From assembly GCA_037976565.1 (NCBI GenBank), contig CP137685.1, positions 17,457,980 through 17,521,979 on the forward strand: a DNA stretch of 64,000 nucleotides, read 5' to 3'. Below, in pieces: positions 23,654 through 36,680 of this stretch. The stretch comes from Mesocentrotus franciscanus. Taxonomy: Eukaryota > Echinodermata > Echinoidea > Camarodonta > Strongylocentrotidae. Positions within the stretch are counted from its first letter, which is position 1. Each line of letters begins with the position of its first letter. Both the position numbers and the translations under genes were made by a program. The notes under the pieces were generated by a model. The model was not told the DNA's origin, ran no database searches, and worked only from the letters and a program-made list of their open reading frames with translations.

Positions 23654-24712
23654 TCTGCCAGCTTTCTAAATAAATTCCGATTTTTTGCGGAATAGGAAGA
23701 CATTTGTATGATTTCACCAGAATATCTTTACTAGTTATTGCAATGATGATAATGACGTTGGTGGTGGTGATGATGATGATGATGATGATGATGATCAGCT
23801 TGAGCGAATCTTGGTCCTCAGTGATCACTCTACGCAGTGGTTTTATGACGTCATAACACGATGAGCGAACTTAGAGAGGGCGGCACGTAACACGTACAGA
23901 ACCAAGTGAACAAATCCCTTTTAGTTTTATCCACATTTTATACCGTTGGTGCACGTGGATTTTGTTTATGAAGTCTGTAAATACATGTTTTTTGTAGAAT
24001 AGACTAGTTTTTTTTTCGATTTATAACATCTTTTTTAAAATAATTTTATGACTGTGCCGTTCTGAAATAAATTGACAATATTTTACATGCAATATTCGTT
24101 TCCAACTTCTAAAATGGCTGATAGATGTAGACAACAGACTGAGGCTTGTGCGTGCATAGGTACATGTATCATCCATCGGCCTGTAGGCCTATACAAATAC
24201 AGCACGTTAACACTAGCCAACAATAACATAGGGAAAGATGGAGTTAATTAAGTAGGAATTGGATGATATCATGTGTGCACGTACATGAAGGAAGAGAGTA
24301 AGAAAAGCTATGGATATGATGAAGATGGAGAAAGAAAAAACCCTGGTATTAGAGGAGATGGAATAGTCATGGGAGAGGATCTAGAATGGAAGGAAATGAA
24401 AGTGACTACTAGTAGATAAAACGTTAGCAAATCATTTGGATAGTTACATTATACTTTCGAATTAACTAACTATGATTTGATAACATATATGATAGTCCAG
24501 ACATTGATTTTTTTTTTTAAATCTATGAACCGGCAAAGTTTTCGTACTCACATTGACAAAAACTAAAGAGGCTGCGCGGCATGATATATCCTGTTGATTA
24601 AATGTTTATTTCGGAAATTTCAGTGTAGGTAAACATATCCGGCATGCTCTATATTCACTGCAGTTAACTTCATTATGGGGCGCCAGGCGACACATGTGAG
24701 ATTCGGTTCTAG

Positions 24713-25022
24713 GACAATTATCCCCTGGGCAATCACCCCCCGGCCAGTTAACAGTGGGACAATTACCCCCACAAGGACTATTACACCCCAAAATTCCCCC
24801 CGTGATTATTGCCCCCTAGGACAATTACCCCCCTCCCGAGGAAAATTACCCCCTTGGACAATCTTAGAAAATCTGCTTTTATTAAAACCAATTTATTATT
24901 AGTGAGGACTTCCCCTAAAATAAACAGGGGGGCAATTTTCGGGGGGGGGATAATTGTCCTAGGGGGTATTTTTCAGGGGGTAATTGACCCCGGGAGTTGA
25001 TTGTCCAGGGGGTAATTGTCCT
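24713..25022. mobile_element. Foldback of degenerate GGGGGTAATTGTCC repeats
   Basis: The left part (24713-24855) repeats GGACAATTACCCCC-like words about eight times; the right part (24922-25022) repeats the complement about five times, so the arms can pair. 25040-25215 continues with about 30-bp repeats of the form GATTTTGTCCACGAAATCA. No gene. Confidence 0.6.
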
Positions 25023-28000
25023 GATACGTTGAGATTCCGTTACAAAATCACTACAGAGATTTTGCCACAAAAACAATCTCACAGAGCGAATTTTTCAAGA
25101 AATCAATCTCACCCGAGTGATGTTGTCCACGAAATCAAACCCGCGAGTGATTCTGTCCACAGAATCAAAACCACGATTTTGTCAACGGAATCACACCTGC
25201 GAAGGAATCACCAATGAGCTTGACTTTGTCAAACCAGGAAATGATTTTGTGAATGTTCATATCTGAATTAAACAAGGCACTCCAAGATAAAGGAAAATAA
25301 GTATATTTGATGTTTCTAGAATGAAATACATGTACCTCAAATTTTACATACAACATAATTTAGTCCTAATTTGATATGTAAACTAACCCGTTGTTTTACA
25401 TATTTCTTATACCGATCTACGAATAGCCTAACTTTTTTTCAAGTTGGGGACATGGCCCAAAAATGGCATGGCCCCAAAAGGAGCACCTCAAGTAGGTTGC
25501 ATGGACCAAAGAAAGGGGGAATAGACAGATAATTAGGGAGAGATAGAGAGAGAGAGAGGGGGTATATATAAATGTACATTAAACGTATAACAAGACCATT
25601 TTCAAGACGAATAGAGAGTAAGTTATTTTGATCAAAATTATAATTATGAAACATAGTAATGAAGAGGGAAAAGGGACAGACGGAGAGATATAAAGTAGTT
25701 GGTTTAGCTTGTATTATTTTTTGTTTATACATGAGTTTTCTTTAAATCAATAAAATCATTAGGCTTCTAATAAGATGTAACTCGCAAAGTGTTCTGTAGA
25801 GGTTTCAGTAATTCGTCAAGATTATTATTAATCAAATATAACCTCTTCATGAATCAAGTTGTATCCTTGCTGATTACTGTTTCCTTTCCATATCGTATAA
25901 AATAAATATGTACGGAACAATAGAAAGATTGGAACTGATAACTTCAGTGGAATGAGCTGTTCTTACTATTGTATTTGGACAATATATTTATTTGAGACAT
26001 TCACATACTTTATCACCCCCAGTGGCATCTTTCCGTTGGGAATCAGTTTCTTCCTAACATCCCAAATAACAAGCAAACAAAAACAACAGCAGACAGGGAG
26101 CTAGCGATAGAAAAAAGGGGTTTTAACCCCACCCCAGCCACCCACATCTCCGGCACAAAGAAAACAAATTGACCTCCGCATACCCTAGCATTTAAAGACA
26201 TTCATTTGTCCCTGCAGTTGCAAATTGACCGTATTAAAATAAGAATTGAGATGATAATAAGAATGAAGAATCAAGAATGTATATACCTTTGATATCATGT
26301 ATCAAAGGATTACTAGTTTCCTCTAAAATGACTTTCAAGAAGCCATGTTCTACGGGCAAACAATATCTCTCTTTTTACCATTTAAAGATAAAGTTGAGTT
26401 CTGGTCGACATGCGATTGCATTGTGAAAGAAACGGCGGGGATAAATCGGAAGAAAAAAAATTGATTATGTAGCAGATAAGTATTGATGTGTACTGCAAGG
26501 TTCTGGAATCATAAAAATTATAAGAAATTTGGCCCAGTCTTGGTAAAAGTAACAAGCAACTGTACACAGAAAAATGTATATGGGACTACACAAACATGTG
26601 GCATGAAAATGTGGGCCTCATTTTTAAGCTCTTACATCTCATATTTGGAAAATGAAGGCATTTGAAGAGCCATGCTTTTGAGGGAACATTTTTTCTCTGA
26701 TGTTCTTTCACACTTGCATAAAAAACAATGAAAATGCTCACAAATTATTTTTCACCTCTTCCCAGAACTCGATCAACCTTCTCTTTAAGTGATGATGATG
26801 ATGATGAAGATGATGATGATGATGACAATGTTGAAAATGATGATAATGATGTTGGTTAGAAATTATGATGATGATGATTGGAATTGTCTCATTTTAATTT
26901 TGAAAGTCTTTGTGTTCGTATTAGAATGCATTTCTGCGGCTTTTCTTTATAATCATTTTCACAAAAGGTACCCGACCGTGCGGTAGTGGTAAACATGCAT
27001 TCCAATCCCTTATCCGAAATACGTAACAGTAGCTGTTTCACATCCGTTCGTTTGAGTGCATCTCAACTACAGGCATGAGAAGCATGGAATACGACAGAGA
27101 GGAATAGAGGAATGTGATTTTGCTTTCGGCTGTGGATGGAATTTGAACCATGCCCCGTGATCTGTTTAACCTGACGCTCCACTGTGATTTCAGTTTGACT
27201 GTAATGGTATATCTTCACCCAATCTCTATCAAGCTGAATGAACTAGTTTTCATATTCAAATTGGCAACACTTCTAGTCCTTGTTTGTGTTGCCCCTTATC
27301 CTATTGCCTTCTGAAATATAAATTGAATCAATTTTATTTTATGTCATGGCATTCCACAACTATTTTCAAGTTGACATTCCTGCAACTTTAAGATTTAAAT
27401 TCTTTCTTTTGATATTGTATTGTATTTCTGAATCTCATTGTGCAATCAGATTTCAGATTTAAGATTTCAAAGTTGGTTTCGCTAACCAACCTGATAAGCC
27501 AACATGTTGATTTTTGTCGATTTTGAATTATGGTCATCTTTAAATCAGTTTCAAAACACTTAAGGTCACCAGACCCTTTGATTACGTAATTATGACATCA
27601 TGCATTGCCTTTGATGAAACCGGAAATAATTGGTGTCGCAAACCGACGCAATGTACTCATATAGATTCTTTATAATTATGTGCTTAACTACACTTCAACA
27701 TGAGCGGTATATTAAACACTAGGGACCTCAAATGTGCACTGTGTTACATGTCATGATTTACTAAAATGGTGCATAATTGTTTACATAAGTGACAAAGTCT
27801 AGTTATACATGTGTATTGTTAATGAAAATCGTTATACCATTAATATCAACTGAATGCAAAAGTGCCTTGTTTAATGGCAGGCACAAGGTATTTTCCTAAG
27901 TTTTGAAAATGCGTGATTGGTTTTATTCCCTCGTTTCTTGTCATCCATACAGGTCTCAGTAGCAGAAGACAAAAAAGAAAACTTACCATAACAGGATGTT

Positions 28001-29282
28001 ATATACTTTTTTTAATATGGAGTCCGAGTCAACGTTGTAAATAGCTTGATCGTAAAACCAATGGGCCTACATGAAAAGTGGGTCACATGCCTTACTAAAA
28101 ATATAATTGCCATGATTGTAGAAGTGAAAGCAAAGAAACAACAATGCCTTTTGGCGACTGGCCGCGTGCCAGTAAACCTATTTGTCGAGCAGTTATTCCG
28201 AGTAGGCCTAAAACCAAGTTAGATAATCGCCTACCAGGCAGCTTGTAATGACAGGGGACGTTGAATAATTAAGTATGAGAAAGAAGGAAAGCATATCAAG
28301 GACTGCTGTAAAACGTTATGGGGATACAATACTGTCACGTAAAGATTAGCCCGAAGTGACAAGGGCATTCAACACTTGTCTCTGTGTCAATGTCACAATG
28401 GCGTATCACGTAACCCGAACATGATTTCTATAAATAAAAAAGGGGTAGTGAAACTGCCATTTTGTTTACAGCCGTTCTAGTTTTAATAGAGGTATACATT
28501 GGCAGTGTGTGGCTACTCTGTGGCAGATTGAACAATCTGGTATCGTTGCTGCCATACTTTTACATTAAAGCCTAGCCGCAAAAGACATGTTAATAAAACG
28601 GGCCATTTTCCCTTTTACAAGATGTTTCAGGGCATTAACGCTATTTGCAAAACGGAAATGTCAAACACATTGGCACAAAATATTGATTTGAGCACCGCTC
28701 AATGCTTACGTGGCACTAAATGGCGTAACGGGTAATCCGTAACTTTACGCATTATGAAGTGACGTAGCATTATGATGTGGTTACACATTTATTTTTCTTC
28801 GATAATTTTACGAACTGGCAACTGGGTGGATCGGTGGCAGCAATCAGTCATTTCAATATCAACATTTATTTTGTGGCATATTTCAGTCGTTCATAAATGA
28901 CATACAATGAAAAAATTCCACTAGAGTTGAAAACCAGTATCCCAGTGTATGAACTTCTGTCCTAATTACTCAGTGGCGTAATGAGCAAAAACGTTTGGGG
29001 GGCTAGCAGACAAAAAAACCGCATCACCCCACTCTTACATGCAGGCCCCGCTGAACGTTTTTCAAAGTGGGTGGGGGGAGGCTAAAGTATTTACGATCAG
29101 GTAGAGCGTATAGTGTAAATTGGCGCGGGGTCTAGGGGCAAAGCCCCGGCAGGGGTCAGGGGCAGAGTCCCCGGAAGCTCAGGGGGTATTGGCATTTAAT
29201 TACGGTCAGATGAGCATATTTTGATACCATATTCATGCCACTCAGGGGCGGATCTAGCTTTTTGCCAAGGGGGGGGGGTTGA

Positions 29283-29820
29283 CCAAAGCATCGTCCACGA
29301 GCCGCATAGCGGCGAAGCGATTTTTTTGTTGTTGCTATTTTGAACCCCCCGGGCCGTAAGTGATGTTTTCCTGGCATCTACTAACACAATGGAGACCATA
29401 GAAAGCAGTGCATGATAACGTCTTTTTAAATCAAGTAACCGTTTAAACAGTTTGACCCAATGACGTTGCAGAGCATCCTCCACGAGCCGCGTAGCGGCGA
29501 GGCGATTTTTTGGGGGGCTATTTTGAACCCCCGTAAGTGATGTTTTCCTGGCATCTACTAACACAATGGAGACCATAAAAGCAGTGCATGATAACGTCTT
29601 TTAAATCAAGTAACTTTTTAACAGTATCTGTTTGACCCAATGACGATGCAGAGCATCGTCCACGAGCCACGTAGCGGCGAGGCGATTTTTTTTTGCTATT
29701 TTGAACCCCCGGCCCGTAAGTGATGTTTTCCTGGCATCTACTAACACAATGGAGGCCATAAAAAGCAGTGCATGATAACGTCTTTTTGAATCAAGTAACA
29801 GTTTAATACACAGTTATATC
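29283..29820. repeat. Three tandem units of about 180 bp inside the hAT-like element
   Basis: CACGAGCCGC(A/G)TAGCGGCGA, followed by TAAGTGATGTTTTCCTGGCA and AACACAATGGAG, recurs at about 29296, 29481 and 29658. The frames here are repeat-derived. Confidence 0.88.
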
Positions 29821-29851
29821 CAGAGTTATAATGTGTTTGGTTAAGTTACCA

Positions 29852-30175
29852 GGGGGGTGTTTGATAAAGCTGTTCGTAAAGTTACGCATGACTTTACGAA
29901 CGACTTGAATATGAAGTGCCAGAAAGGATGCCCAAAGTTTTTCCTGATGTTTTAACAAAGTGTGACTATATTTCCAATAATCTCAATTAAATTATGGCAA
30001 AAAAATATACTTTGCATTAAAATGTTTGTTATAATAAGAATGTTAATCTACATCTGCACAGTTCAACTTTAGTTGATGCAGTTAAAAATGATTGAGCATC
30101 CCATTTGGCTTTTCATATTTAAGTCATTCGTAAAGTCATGCGTAACTTTACGAACAGCTTTATGAAACACCCCCC
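29852..30175. mobile_element. MITE nested in the hAT-like element (324 bp)
   Basis: About 54-bp terminal inverted repeats: GGGGGGTGTTTGATAAAGCT at the left, its near complement at the right, including TCGTAAAGTTACGCATGACT. AT-rich centre with no coding frame. Confidence 0.85.
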
Positions 30176-30309
30176 AGATGAGTTAAATATATTCTCACAA
30201 TATTTGCACTTGAAAAGTTTCTCTCCAGTGTGCGTTTTTTTTCTCGTTTTTTTTTTTTTTTTGGCGGCCCAAGGGGGGATTTAAACCCCCTAACCCCCCG
30301 TAGATCCGC

Positions 30310-31230
30310 GCCTGACACTGGCCGGTCACTAATTGGCGTGGGGTCCAGGGGGCTGAGCCTCCTGAAACTCAGGGATTTGAGGCATTTTATAACGGTCATT
30401 GAGCATTCAGGGGCCCGCCGTAGGCCCCCTGGTGGGGTCGAGGGGGCGGAAGCTCAGGGGTTTTAGGCATTTAATTACGGTCAGATGAGCATATTTTGAT
30501 ACCCTATTTGTGACACTGGCAGGTCACTAATTGGCGTGGGGTCCAGGGCGGAGCCCCGAAGCTCAGGGTTTTAGGCAATAAATTACTGTCAGATGAGTAT
30601 CCAGGGGCCTGACTTAGGGCCATTGGTTGGGTCCAGGGTTTTAGGCGTTTAATTACGGTCAGATGAGCATATTTTGATACCTTATTTGTGACACTGGCGA
30701 CACTAATTGGCGTGGGGTCCAGGGGCGGGGTCCAGGGCGGAGCCCCCAGAAGATCAGGGGTTTTAGGCATTTTATAACGGTCAGATAAGCATTCATGGGC
30801 CCGCCTTAGGGCCGCTGGTGGGGTCAAGGGGGCAGAGCCACCAGAAGTTCAGGGGTTTTAGGCATTAAATTACCGTCAGATGAGCATCTAGGGGCCCGTT
30901 TTAGGGCCCTTGGTGGGGTCCAGAGGGCAGAGCCCCTGGTAGCTCAGGGGTTTTAGGCATTTAATTACGGTCAGATGAGCATATTTTGATACCTTATTTG
31001 TGACACTGGCAGGTCACTAATTGGCGTAGGGTCCAGGAGCGTAGCCCCGAAGCTCGGGGTTTTAGGCATTAAATTACCGTTAGATAAGCATTCAGGGGCC
31101 CACGTTAGGGCCGTAGGTGGAATCCAGGGGACAGAGCCCCCGGAAGCTCAGGGGTTTTAGGCATTTAATCACGGTCAGATGAGCATATTTTGATACCTCA
31201 TATTTGTGACACTGGCAGGTCACTATTCTT
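30310..31230. repeat. Tandem array of 100-130-bp GC-rich units
   Basis: About eight units share GGAGCCCC..GAAGCTCAGGGG, TTTTAGGCATTTAATTACGG and TCAGATGAGCAT, some with a TTTGTGACACTGGCAGGTCA insertion. The same units recur at 40300-40740 and partly at 29100-29200. Confidence 0.88.
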
Positions 31231-31551
31231 TCTTTCTTTCTCTCTTTCTTTCTAATTCTCTTTAGTATACTTTTTCCAAAAAGTGGGGGGCGGAGCTCGA
31301 GGCCCGGAGCCCCGTCGTTCTGCGGGCCCTGCCATGTAGGCCTCTAAATAAGCATATTTCTTGCCTGACTGTAAATTTAGGAATTTGTAATTTTCCAACA
31401 AACGCATAAAAAGTATAATTTACTAAAAAGTGAGGAAAAATCTCGGAAAATTATGTCATTTCAGCAACATTTGTAAATCACCGGTATCGAATTAGAAATG
31501 AACCACGTTTGAATTTTATTGTGACACTGGCAGGACACTAATTGCCCCCAT

Positions 31552-32215
31552 CAGTACGCCAGTGGCCCCCGATCTACACCTCGTTGGCGGGAAAAATCGC
31601 AACTGATCTCCCTTACCTATCTTCTTTCTCTCTTTCTTTCCTTACCTTTCCCTCCCCTTCCCTTTCCCTTCCCTTCCTTCTCTCTCTTTTAGGTTTGCTA
31701 GGGAGGCAAAAGGCCTTTCGGCCCCCATCCACATGTTGTTGGCGATATTAATCGCAACTGATCTCCCTTCTTTTCACCCTTTTCTTTTCTTCTTCCTCTT
31801 TTTTGTTCCCTTTTAGCTATCCTCTTTCCATTTCCCTTCTCTCTTTTTTTTGGCCGGGGAGAGGCAGGGCCTGGCCCCCGATCCACATCTTGTTGGCGGG
31901 AAAATTGCAACTGATATCCGCCCCTTCTTTTCTTTTCTTCTTCCTCTTTTTTCCTTCCCTTTATCTCCTCTTTTCCTTCTTTCTTTCCCTTTCCTTCCTT
32001 CTCTCATTTTTTTTTGATGGGGGGCAACAGCCTGGGAGCCATTTCGGCCCCCCTGTCCCCGATCTCCTTCTCTTTCCCCATTTTTTTTCTTCTTCCTCTT
32101 CTTTCTTTCCCTTTCTCTCCTCTTTCCCTTTCCCTTCTTTTCCTTCTCTCTCTCTCTCTCTTTTCTTCTTTTTCTTTGCGGGGGGCAAGGCCCACTCGCC
32201 CCTGGATCCGCGCCT
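31552..32215. repeat. Four tandem pyrimidine-rich units of about 160-170 bp
   Basis: GGCCCCCGATC..CATCTTGTTGGCGGGAAAA, or a decayed form, recurs near 31565, 31722, 31878 and 32048, followed each time by CT-rich DNA. The long open frames on both strands are low complexity (Ser/Phe/Leu or Lys/Arg/Glu) and are not genes. Confidence 0.8.
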
Positions 32216-32679
32216 GTGGAACATTCCCTCCGGAAATGACACTCCTCGCCACATCCAAAACAAACCTTGGGCGCAGGCGACTATGATTCCCCCGCGTACC
32301 GCCTAGAGCTGCCGCGATCTTCTCTAAGCTCTTCTCTAGGCCGGACATACGGGTATCCAGACTTTTCGCTAAACTGAATATACGGTTATCTACTAGTGTT
32401 ACTGTGAGTGGCCACTTAGGCCCATTAGTGACTATAAAAAACATATGCTCTTCCTGGCTATTTGGGAATGTGTCAGTTTGAAACAGAAATGGAGAAACGC
32501 GCATTTTGTTGAAAATCAAGTGATATCACGAACATTTATAAATCACTTGTATGGAATTGAAAATAAGTCATGGTTTGATTTTATTTGGGGGCTAGCGCCC
32601 CCAAGCCCCACCAGTACGCCAGTGTAATTACTCTATCTATAATCTAGCAATATTTCTCGTGAACAGGAAGGTATCTTAC

Positions 32680-32882
32680 CCGACTTCCCGCTGTAATGTT
32701 GCTGTACACGGTGCTCTCGTAATTAACCATGGGCCAGATTGTGACGTTGAGGGCGATGTCCAGTGTTCGTCCACCACGTGCGGTTTCATTGCTGTGTCGG
32801 CCACACCCATGCCCATCGATCCGAACGACGAACTCGACTGGGCCCGAGAGATCCCTTGGAATAGTTCGCAATAAATAAATTT
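32680..32882 (-). CDS. ret: RET exon 6: end of CLD3 and start of CLD4
   Basis: 203 nt, acceptor TTCTCGCAG, donor GTAAGA, phase 1 in and phase 0 out. It encodes I-P-R-D-L-S-G-P-V-E-F-V-V-R-I-D-G, the last strands of a cadherin fold, then V-Y-S-N-I-T-A-G-S-R, the first strand of the next one. Joined to exon 7 it reads A-G-S-R-I-V-D-L, a natural cadherin strand A/B, so no exon needs to be missing in the 13.7-kb intron between them. The exon ends 48 bp from the right target-site repeat of the hAT-like element. Confidence 0.9.
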
Positions 32883-33149
32883 CTGCGAGAACAAAAAGAA
32901 AGATAAAAAATAACCAAATGGCTTCTGTTCTTATAGTATATTTGTTGAAGACCCTGATAGATCCCCCAGTGTTCATAATAGATACATTAACAGTCAAAAT
33001 ACTAAGATGGCCTATGTTTACATAATCCTTCAATATGTAAACTTCTGAGCAAACAGTTGACATGATTTGATTGTCGCATGAAACTCCGGATTTCCTGTTC
33101 TTCATAAGCTCAATGAAGCTCAATACTAATTGGGAAAATAAAAGGAATC

Positions 33150-33440
33150 TTTGCTCATTGAGGGCCTTCGATGTGGAATGCTCTCCTTCGAGAGATTAGT
33201 AATAGCAGATCAGATGAAGTGTTTATAAATAATCATAAAACGTATCTGTTTACTTCGGCATATAATTGATTGTTCTGTCGTTTGCATACGTTCTTATTTT
33301 CTGTTCCTTTGTTTATAATGCAGATATTTTTATGTGTTTGTATTTTTTGGTTTCCCAAGTGAGCCTTTGATAATATTTGATTTCAAGTGGATTTTACGCT
33401 TTAACAAATTAATGTATTATTATTATTATCATTATTATAT
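33150..33440 (+). pseudogene. 3' end of a non-LTR retrotransposon (CR1/Jockey-like)
   Basis: One plus-strand frame just after 33160 reads M-W-N-A-L-L-R-E-I then K-T-Y-L-F-T-S-A-Y-N and a stop, resembling the usual C-terminus of LINE reverse-transcriptase proteins (L-W-N-S-L-P..., K-T-Y-L-F...). It is followed by a 3' untranslated-like stretch ending in ATT repeats at 33415-33440. Only this dead-on-arrival end is present. Confidence 0.55.
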
Positions 33441-33662
33441 ATAAAAGCAGAGACTTTTCTGCGTTTATGATCATCAAATAAAAAAAATTGGACAGATGAA
33501 TCAACATTTTTGAAAACTCTACATCAAATAAACATGGAAATATTTGACTGCATTTAAACGCTGTAAATTGTACCTCTTTATATAATTATGTCAATAAATT
33601 ATTTTTTAAGATGGTTGACCTACAAATTACGAAGTTCTCCTGTCAAATTTACGAGTGCTTAC

Positions 33663-33822
33663 CAATCGTAGTCTTTTCATGCTCTTCAGGTTCATCAACT
33701 ATCCCTTTCCTGGCTCCAAATCTTTCCCTCGCAAGCTCCCCGCCGATGATGGAAACTTCAGCATGTTTCACCCATGAGCGGTACTGATGATGAGCTATAG
33801 TTTGGTTAATCACCAGATCTCC
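33663..33822 (-). CDS. ret: RET exon 5: start of cadherin-like domain 3
   Basis: 160 nt, acceptor ATATCTCAG, donor GTAAGC, phase 0 in and phase 1 out. The protein starts G-D-L-V-I-N-Q-T and ends E-K-T-T-I, giving I-E-I-Y-L-L across the next junction. Sequence similarity to RET is weak here, as expected for CLD3; the assignment rests on position, splice signals and phase agreement with both neighbours. From memory human exon 5 is 196 nt. Confidence 0.8.
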
Positions 33823-34777
33823 CTGAGATATACAAAGGACACCAACAAAATTTTAAAAGCAACTTATTAAAATCAATCCATACTAGAAATGAAATATAGT
33901 AGATTAGAAATTATCGCTAATAGCTCGAAGCTTAACTCGATTCTATCTCGTTTCAAACTAAGGTCTAACAATACTGTTGTGTATCGCACCTGTCATTTCT
34001 GCCAACATTTTGCTATGATCCAGCGTCATTAATGATTCATGTCTCTGGGTTTAAAAGAGGTGCTCTGGAATTTCATCTGAAATGCAAAAGGACAATGGTT
34101 GTGCTTTGTATTAATAGACCGGTCTACTAACATATTCAAACGTTATGCATCATTTTAATCAAAGGCTGTTCTTGACAACCTGACTGTTTGTCCGAGGCTT
34201 GCCTGACATAGCAACAAGTCATGGATGCAGACTGGATTCCAATTATTGTATTTCATTCATTAATAACAGGTAAATGGAATAACTCGTCACTCGCCAGCCC
34301 AAGGAAAGAAACATCTAACATTTGAATATATTAGACAACTGGTCTATTACTGATACACATTATATTTGTGGCCTTGGTTGTTGAAATATTGAAATCCTGA
34401 TTGAAAAATCGGAGCACCGTTTAAAGCGAAGTATTTAAATAAGCTTCAAAGCTTACTTTAAATTAATTAGGCATCCTCCAACGTTGCAATGTTAAAACGA
34501 GTTATATTTCTTGAGTTATTAACTCTCGGAATTGCCATTTTCTAACACCTAGTACTTTGCACAGACAACAGATACAACGGAATACAAAGCCATGGACCCA
34601 TGAATATACAATTATTCACACCTAGCGTCTACTTATTTGTGAGACACATTTCAAGCCAATTCATGTTTAGCAATTATATTGTCAAGTCCCATTTGGTATT
34701 TGGTTATTTTCTGTCCCATATACGACAAGGTGAAAAACAAGATGAACAAAAAATAATACTTCAAGATTTAAACAGAC

Positions 34778-35004
34778 CTTGAGTCGGCTGTACATCACTC
34801 TTCCTTGAACGGTTGTGTTGTAGGAGGCGTCGATGCACAGCGTTAAATTCTGAGTATTTTCTTTCAGGATTGCGCCATTTTCGTCAAACCTCAGACAACG
34901 CACAGTGATATGGCGAATGGTTTGGTTCGTATGGATCCCATTAAAAGTGCGCATGCTCAGTTCTCCGGTTGAATTGTCGATGCGGAATATGCTGTCTAGG
35001 TTTT
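34778..35004 (-). CDS. ret: RET exon 4: cadherin-like domain 2
   Basis: 227 nt, acceptor TTACCTCAG and donor GTCTGT, phase 1 in and phase 0 out. The translation runs N-L-D-S-I-F-R-I-D-N-S-T-G-E-L, the F-x-I-D-x-x-T-G-x-L signature of a cadherin fold, followed by I-T-V-R-C and L-T-L-C-I-D, two cysteines comparable to those of RET CLD2. Several N-x-S/T sequons are present. It joins in phase to exon 3 (after the break there) and to exon 5. Confidence 0.9.
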
Positions 35005-36680
35005 CTGAGGTAACACAAAATGGGGGAGGGTATGTTTAAGAATAATATACACAAGCATTCAACACACGGTAAGTATGACTGCTCGGACGTCCACGGGCAT
35101 AATGAAAAGGGTGAGATTTTGTTGAGGCCATCAGAATTTATTTGGCAGACCGTTTAGGATCTGGAATTAGAGGTTCTGTGTACCATGATCTGCGATATTT
35201 AAACATTAGGCATGTTATGTGACTCCTAATATCCGCGATATCAAAATATCTTTTTGTTTTTGAGGGGCAGCTGAGTAGTCCTCACATATCGCATCCTTGG
35301 AATGGGGATAGTAATGTGTTTCCTTCAAATTTCTTTTACACTCGTACTGTAGCTCTTTGTCGGTGTCGCGCTTTATTTGCAATTTATAAAGCGAGTGTTG
35401 TAAATAAATGTAATAGAAATGTAGCAACGAAAATACTTAGCAAATATTTTTTGTCTATATTAAAATACAGACTAGAAGTTGAGGAAAATAAAACTAAGAC
35501 ACTAAGTGGAAGAAGATAATTCATGATTTACAGGAAATGCATCTACAATTTGCTTTCAAGTAAATACATGTATATAATTTGATCTGTGATTAAGTGTTTG
35601 TTACAAATATTTATGTATGATGTTATCCGTGATTTTGTAACTGAATAAAGATTTATTTCAACAACAACAACAAAAATTGGAGAGAAGGTGGTATTTGCGT
35701 GGAGATTGCAATCTCTCTATAATAACCCGTGATTACTTTCAAGACCTGGTTTCATAGGGGTTACAATTTTTCATGGAAATCATGATGCCAGTGTTATTTC
35801 CGTTAAGCAATTATTGATGGTACGGGTTATGAAGCCACAAACCACGCATTAAACTTGTGAAAACAACTTGTGTTTCGCATGGATTTTCTTTTTCTTTCTG
35901 TGAATACTGTGGTGTCTTGTGTCGTCATAGTGTGCACACAAATGAGAGCTGCTTTAAAATCAGCCGAAATACTACCAACTGTTTGGTAAGATACTACTAG
36001 ACTGGAACAGCAGGCTGTCTTTTCTGGCATCTCAGCGTTGCCTCTGATTCGCACCGCCCTGAATAACATTATACCGACATTGCAGCCAAACACTTTTATA
36101 TAAAATATGGTCGCGCTAACATTCCCAACGTCTTGCGCGAGCTTGCTTGATACTAAACTAACCTAGCCATGTATAGAAAAGTGCTCTAGTGTAACGATCA
36201 CACAAATCTGGCAGGCGAAATCCTATCATATAGCTGTTTGTTACCCGAACAAACCTATTTTCATTCAGAACTTCTCTGTCGCAGCAATGACAAAACAAAA
36301 ACAAAACAAAAAACAAAAATCCTGAAAGTGATATCTATGCTCATTAGGGGCTGATGGTCGCACCTCACAGATAACGAAAACGTGAATAGATTTTATTCCC
36401 CTTCATTTAAAGGTACATCATACTGCCCTGTAACGGAAAAAATGTCGCTATCGTTTAATATCGTTATCGGTGATGACTGACCAGCACTTAATCATGTTTG
36501 CTCCGATAAGTTTATTTTTGCACTTTTCCCCTTTTTTCTGGATCGAGTAGTTGTAAATAAGTTTCTCTATTGAAATATACAATTTTCCTTCACGTTCCGA
36601 CTCACAAGTCTCTACAAAAGATTTATTTTCAATTAAACAAAAAAATATAATAAAAATTAGTTCTCCAAATGCTTTATTAC

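Larger units (their letters stand above)
28971..32624. mobile_element. hAT-like non-autonomous transposon, 3.65 kb
   Basis: The terminal inverted repeat is CAGTGGCGTA at the left and TACGCCAGTG at the right (9 of 10 matching), and an 8-bp direct repeat TAATTACT flanks both ends exactly (28963-28970 and 32625-32632). Short CAGTGGCG-type ends and 8-bp duplications are the hallmark of hAT elements. No transposase frame is found; the interior is tandem repeats and a nested MITE. Its right end lies 48 bp from RET exon 6, in intron 6. Confidence 0.88.

Noticed and set aside
31803..32519. Long overlapping frames on both strands (up to 171 codons)
   Set aside because: Low-complexity translation of pyrimidine-rich tandem repeats inside the hAT-like element.
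35827..36093. Exon-like minus-strand frame with TTATTCAG acceptor and cysteines
   Set aside because: Exons 3 and 4 join to each other in phase (S-S-E-N-L-D) and give a continuous cadherin fold; an exon here would interrupt it, and no donor with a suitable phase was found.
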